From NCBI GenBank assembly GCA_964418485.1, contig CAYQMH010000083.1, forward strand, positions 1 to 7,797: a DNA stretch of 7,797 bases, written 5' to 3'. Source of the DNA: JAFGHJ01 sp964418485. Lineage in GTDB: Bacteria; Hydrothermota; UBA3072. The translations under genes and the position numbers were made by a program. A model generated the notes under the pieces. The model was not told where the DNA came from and ran no database searches. It was given only the letters and a program-made list of their open reading frames with translations. Below are positions 6,252 through 7,797 of the stretch, in pieces; the first letter of the stretch is position 1, and each line of letters opens with the position of its first letter.

Positions 6252-6363
6252 TCTGTTTTTAAATTTTCAATTTGCAATTTACAATTAGACACTTAGAAGT
6301 GCCGTATTTCTCTGTAGTCTTTGTAGTTCAATTTTTTCTAGTTTTCTTTAGAGTATCTTACGG

Positions 6364-6717
6364 TTAAAGAACTCTTTGACGAATGCTATTTCTTTGAATT
6401 ACCGTGAATTTTCCTTTTAAAGATATCTTTTCTTTTTTTATTATTCTTAATAAAATTTCAGCCGGTTCTTCCGGAGTATAAGGATCAAGTCTAAAATACA
6501 GCACTCCTGGCGGAGGAAATTTCTTATATTTATAAATCAACTCCCCATAATCTCTATCAAAAGTTAAGATTATACGTTTTTCTTTCTTCGCTTTCTTTAA
6601 AACTTCTAAGTCTTTTGCTCCGGGAGTCTTTTCTAATATACTTTCTACGTTGTATCCAGCGTCTCTGAGTATTTTTATACTGGTAAGAGGAAAATTTTCG
6701 TTGGCAAGAAAAAACAT
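6364..6717 (-). CDS. DUF5615 PIN-like nuclease, toxin of a toxin-antitoxin pair
   Basis: This 117-residue protein has the layout of DUF5615 (COG4634) PIN-like proteins: FLANENFP (3-10), GYNVESI (21-27), PGAKDLEVL (32-40), IILTFDRDYGEL (49-60), then GVLYFRL (71-77). The family is thought to be the toxic RNase of a type II toxin-antitoxin system, with acidic residues binding metal. Asp36, Asp54, Asp56 and Glu7 are present. The first acidic position, usually Asp in an 'ADENFP' motif, is Asn6 here (codon AAC), so activity may be reduced. It is immediately downstream of the DUF433 gene, sharing one base (TAATG), a sign of tight translational coupling. The length matches the family, so it is not truncated. 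Confidence 0.88.
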   Translation of the reverse strand: MFFLANENFPLTSIKILRDAGYNVESILEKTPGAKDLEVLKKAKKEKRIILTFDRDYGELIYKYKKFPPPGVLYFRLDPYTPEEPAEILLRIIKKEKISLKGKFTVIQRNSIRQRVL

Positions 6718-6965
6718 TAATTTTTATCGGTTGTTATCGCATATAAAGATTCTTCACGCATGCACTCAGCGGCAAAAGCTAAAACGGCACGCAGGCTATC
6801 TTTTGTTAAAGTAGGATAATTTTCCAATATTTGTTGTTCTGACCAACCTTTAGCAAATAACCCTAAAATAAATTCGACAGAGAGGCGAGTACCTTTAACA
6901 ACGGGTTTCCCCACTAAAATTTCCGGGTCTGAATGTATAAAATCTTTCCAATTAATATCGGCCAT
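6717..6965 (-). CDS. DUF433-family antitoxin
   Basis: This 82-residue protein matches DUF433 (COG2442) antitoxins: IHSDPEILVGKPVVKGTRLS (10-29), followed by the helices FILGLFAKGWSEQQILENYP (32-51) and LTKDSLRAVLAFAAE (53-67). The family is predicted to bind DNA through a helix-turn-helix-like fold, repress its own operon and neutralise the partner DUF5615 toxin. A strong SD (GGAGAGG, 6970-6976) precedes the ATG at 6965. It is the first gene of the pair, as usual for antitoxins, and its stop codon overlaps the toxin's start codon by one base. Confidence 0.9.
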   Translation of the reverse strand: MADINWKDFIHSDPEILVGKPVVKGTRLSVEFILGLFAKGWSEQQILENYPTLTKDSLRAVLAFAAECMREESLYAITTDKN

Positions 6966-6987
6966 ATTTCCTCTCCTTTTATATTAT

Positions 6988-7015
6988 ATTTTAGCACTAA
7001 AAACAAAGATGTCAA
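6988..7015 (-). promoter_or_regulatory. Promoter of the DUF433-DUF5615 operon
   Basis: On the minus strand, TTGACA (7010-7015, perfect) is followed after 16 bp by TAAAAT (6988-6993, 5/6). A TATAAT directly downstream (6983-6988) is an alternative -10, though too far from the -35 box at 21 bp. The leader would be short, with the SD at 6970-6976. Confidence 0.6.
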
Positions 7016-7027
7016 GTAGAAGCACTA

Positions 7028-7088
7028 ATAGCGATACAAACATACGTAAACCTTGAAATGTAAATCTCATTACAATAGCTATCGCTAT
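7028..7088. repeat. Nested stem-loop upstream of the toxin-antitoxin operon
   Basis: The outer arms ATAGCGATA (7028-7036) and TATCGCTAT (7080-7088) are perfect 9-bp inverted repeats. Between them TTGAAATG (7053-7060) and CATTACAA (7068-7075) pair at 7 of 8 positions around a 7-base loop. The structure could be part of a small mobile repeat or a regulatory site upstream of the toxin-antitoxin promoter. Confidence 0.4.
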
Positions 7089-7097
7089 AGTCAAATC

Positions 7098-7132
7098 GTT
7101 AAATTGTTGAAGTAGTCCTGCTTGTCCTGCTT
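7098..7132 (+). repeat. Dispersed repeat fragments (GTTAAATTGTTGAAGTAGT and CCTGCTT units)
   Basis: Bases 7098-7116 match 7373-7390 with one substitution and one extra base, linking this site to the 8-bp array there. Directly after it, CCTGCTTGTCCTGCTT (7117-7132) is an internal 9-bp-spaced duplication. Confidence 0.5.
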
Positions 7133-7142
7133 CAGATGGAAA

Positions 7143-7170
7143 TTGACAAATGGGTTTTTTTTAATAAATT
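7143..7170 (+). promoter_or_regulatory. Possible promoter before the 33-codon ORF
   Basis: TTGACA (7143-7148) is followed after 16 bp by TAAATT (7165-7170, 4/6). Transcription would start just before the GGAGG at 7180-7184. The layout resembles the other promoters in the window. Confidence 0.35.
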
Positions 7171-7190
7171 GTCGTGAGAGGAGGCAAGAA

Positions 7191-7292
7191 TTGGAAATAG
7201 TATCATTTATAAGTATAGATCACGAACCCCCAGACCTTATACTGTCATTCGCGATCTGGAACCCTGATCGGGAAGATATGGTAGTGGGATAG
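7191..7292 (+). CDS. Possible 33-residue small protein or truncated gene start
   Basis: A TTG at 7191 follows a perfect GGAGG (7180-7184) by 6 bases, and a plausible promoter lies upstream. The frame encodes 33 residues, beginning MEIVSFISIDHEPPDL and continuing with ILSFAIWNPDREDMVVG, before TAG at 7290-7292. The residue mix is protein-like. The end runs into GTGGGATAGTGGGATAATGG, right before a dispersed GGGGACGG-type module. It may be the surviving 5' end of a longer gene cut by repeat DNA, or a genuine small protein. I recognise no family. The support is the translation signals only. Confidence 0.35.
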   Translation: MEIVSFISIDHEPPDLILSFAIWNPDREDMVVG

Positions 7293-7301
7293 TGGGATAA
7301 T

Positions 7302-7340
7302 GGGGACGGTGCTTGACATTGTGACAACAAACAAAAAATC
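7302..7340 (+). repeat. GGGGACGG...GACATTGT module plus CAACAAACAAAAAATC
   Basis: GGGGACGGTGCTTGACATTGT is a relative of the modules at about 6110-6128 and 6179-6192. It is followed by the third direct copy of CAACAAACAAAAAATC (7325-7340). Such GGGGTCAGG / GGGGACGG ends recall the repeats that accompany IS200/REP-associated transposases in environmental genomes; that link is from memory, and no transposase is present here. Confidence 0.45.
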
Positions 7341-7362
7341 CTCTTTGTTTGATTCTTTGAAT

Positions 7363-7406
7363 TAGTTAAGTAGTTAAGTTGTTGAGTAGTTGAGTAGTTG
7401 AGTAGG
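7363..7406 (+). repeat. 8-bp tandem array (TAGTTGAG type)
   Basis: Five consecutive 8-bp units are present: TAGTTAAG, TAGTTAAG, TTGTTGAG, TAGTTGAG and TAGTTGAG, then TAGG. The change from TTAAG to TTGAG units along the array suggests stepwise duplication. It is the inverted relative of the array at 1105-1136. Confidence 0.65.
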
Positions 7407-7458
7407 AAAAACAAAAACAACAGCTGACGGCTAAAAAATTCCTTGACAATGGAACTGA

Positions 7459-7540
7459 AGTTTCGAGTTTAGGGTTTCGTGTTTCGTGTAATAAAACAAC
7501 AATAGAATCTTGTGTTAATCTGTGTAATCTGTGGTTAATT
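7459..7540. repeat. Dispersed repeat modules upstream of the right-edge gene
   Basis: GGTTTCGTGTTTCGTGTAAT (7473-7492) is the inverted relative of the CACGAAACACACGAAA module at 1161-1185. TGTGTTAATC...GTGTAATCTGTGGTTAATT (7511-7540) is a further internally repetitive module. No coding sequence is seen between 7293 and 7602. Confidence 0.5.
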
Positions 7541-7546
7541 CCAATC

Positions 7547-7574
7547 TTGACATTTATTAGGAAATCTCTACAAT
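7547..7574 (+). promoter_or_regulatory. Promoter of the right-edge secreted-protein gene
   Basis: TTGACA (7547-7552, perfect) and TACAAT (7569-7574, 5/6) are separated by 16 bp. Transcription would start near 7581, just before the SD. Confidence 0.6.
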
Positions 7575-7602
7575 TGAAATCAAGAAAAGGAGAAGAATAT
7601 AA

Positions 7603-7797
7603 TTGTCGAAATGTAGAGTAACGTACCTATTATTATTCCTATTCTTTATAATTGTATATGCCAATACAGGTAAAATCGATTCTTTAATTCAAAACAGAAT
7701 CGCTTCTCCACCCACATACTCCGCAGCCATATTTGATACTAAGTTATCCATGCGAAGCGGAACTTCCACAATTCTCGCTCTTCATAATGGGTTAACC
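7603..7797 (+). CDS. Secreted protein with signal peptide, N-terminal part only
   Basis: The frame is open for 65 codons from a TTG at 7603 to the window edge, so the gene continues outside. AAAAGGAG (7585-7592) lies 10 bases upstream, and a near-consensus promoter lies at 7547-7574. The N-terminus MSKCRVTYLLLFLFFIIVYA has a basic start, a hydrophobic core and a small residue at the end, a classical Sec signal peptide with likely cleavage after Ala20. The mature part begins NTGKIDSLIQNRIASPPTYS and then reads AAIFDTKLSMRSGTSTILAL. No lipobox is seen, so it is not an obvious lipoprotein. The family cannot be recognised from the visible part. Alternative ATG starts within the frame (codon 50) would lose the signal peptide. 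Confidence 0.7.
   Translation, partial: MSKCRVTYLLLFLFFIIVYANTGKIDSLIQNRIASPPTYSAAIFDTKLSMRSGTSTILALHNGLT

Larger units (their letters stand above)
6110..6340. repeat. Second mosaic of dispersed repeat modules
   Basis: The 266-bp gap between the convergent HEPN and DUF5615 genes holds no gene that I can see. It contains GGGTCAAATATCGACATTGT (near 6110-6128), two copies of CAACAAACAAAAAATC (6147-6162 and 6206-6221), GGGGTCAGGTCTTG (from about 6179), an inverted copy of the GGACGCAGAT module (6211-6251), three 7-bp CAATTTG-type units (6268-6288) and a TCTCTGTAGTCTTTGTAG stretch (6309-6326). Confidence 0.65.

Noticed and set aside
7220..7420. 66-codon minus-strand ORF
   Set aside because: It is made of the 8-bp tandem array and repeat modules; the translation is low-complexity (LNYSTTQQLNYLTNS).

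Overview
This is an AT-rich bacterial accessory region, apparently from an uncultivated lineage. Genes use standard bacterial starts and Shine-Dalgarno (SD) sites. Promoters are strikingly close to the sigma-70 consensus (TTGACA boxes with 16-17 bp spacers and short leaders). The intergenic DNA is filled with short dispersed modules (CACGAAG-, ACACAGAG-, GGACGCAGAT- and TTGAGTAG-type). Such modules are familiar from environmental draft genomes, but they do not allow a confident phylum call.

Layout. 1-55: the likely last codons of a gene entering from the left. 208-969 (+): a four-helix membrane protein of unknown function behind a perfect consensus promoter. 970-1358: a mosaic of dispersed repeats. 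1359-4065 (-): a two-gene operon, an AbiJ-NTD4/HEPN-like protein followed by a large SIR2-domain protein, with overlapping reading frames. 4066-4331: a divergent promoter region. 4332-6097 (+): a second SIR2-like protein followed by a HEPN-domain protein. 6098-6363: more repeats. 6364-6965 (-): a toxin-antitoxin pair, DUF433 antitoxin then DUF5615 PIN-like nuclease. 6966-7602: repeats, a nested stem-loop and a possible 33-codon ORF. 7603-7797 (+): the start of a secreted protein that runs off the right edge.

The main discovery candidate is the central 4.7 kb. Two divergently transcribed pairs each combine a HEPN-type protein (a superfamily of RNases and abortive-infection effectors) with a SIR2-type protein (the family of defence NADases), arranged HEPN-SIR2 <- -> SIR2-HEPN. 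The block contains almost none of the dispersed repeats that crowd both its flanks. An inverted pair of 42-bp repeat copies brackets it. I infer an anti-phage or abortive-infection island, together with the neighbouring toxin-antitoxin pair. I do not know this exact four-gene arrangement as a named system.

Three details stand out inside the block. The second SIR2 gene seems to start at a non-canonical ATA codon, because its only alternative start (TTG) is the -35 box of its own promoter. In the same protein the usual catalytic His of the 'HG' motif reads Asn. A perfect 16-bp palindrome sits directly before the second HEPN gene.
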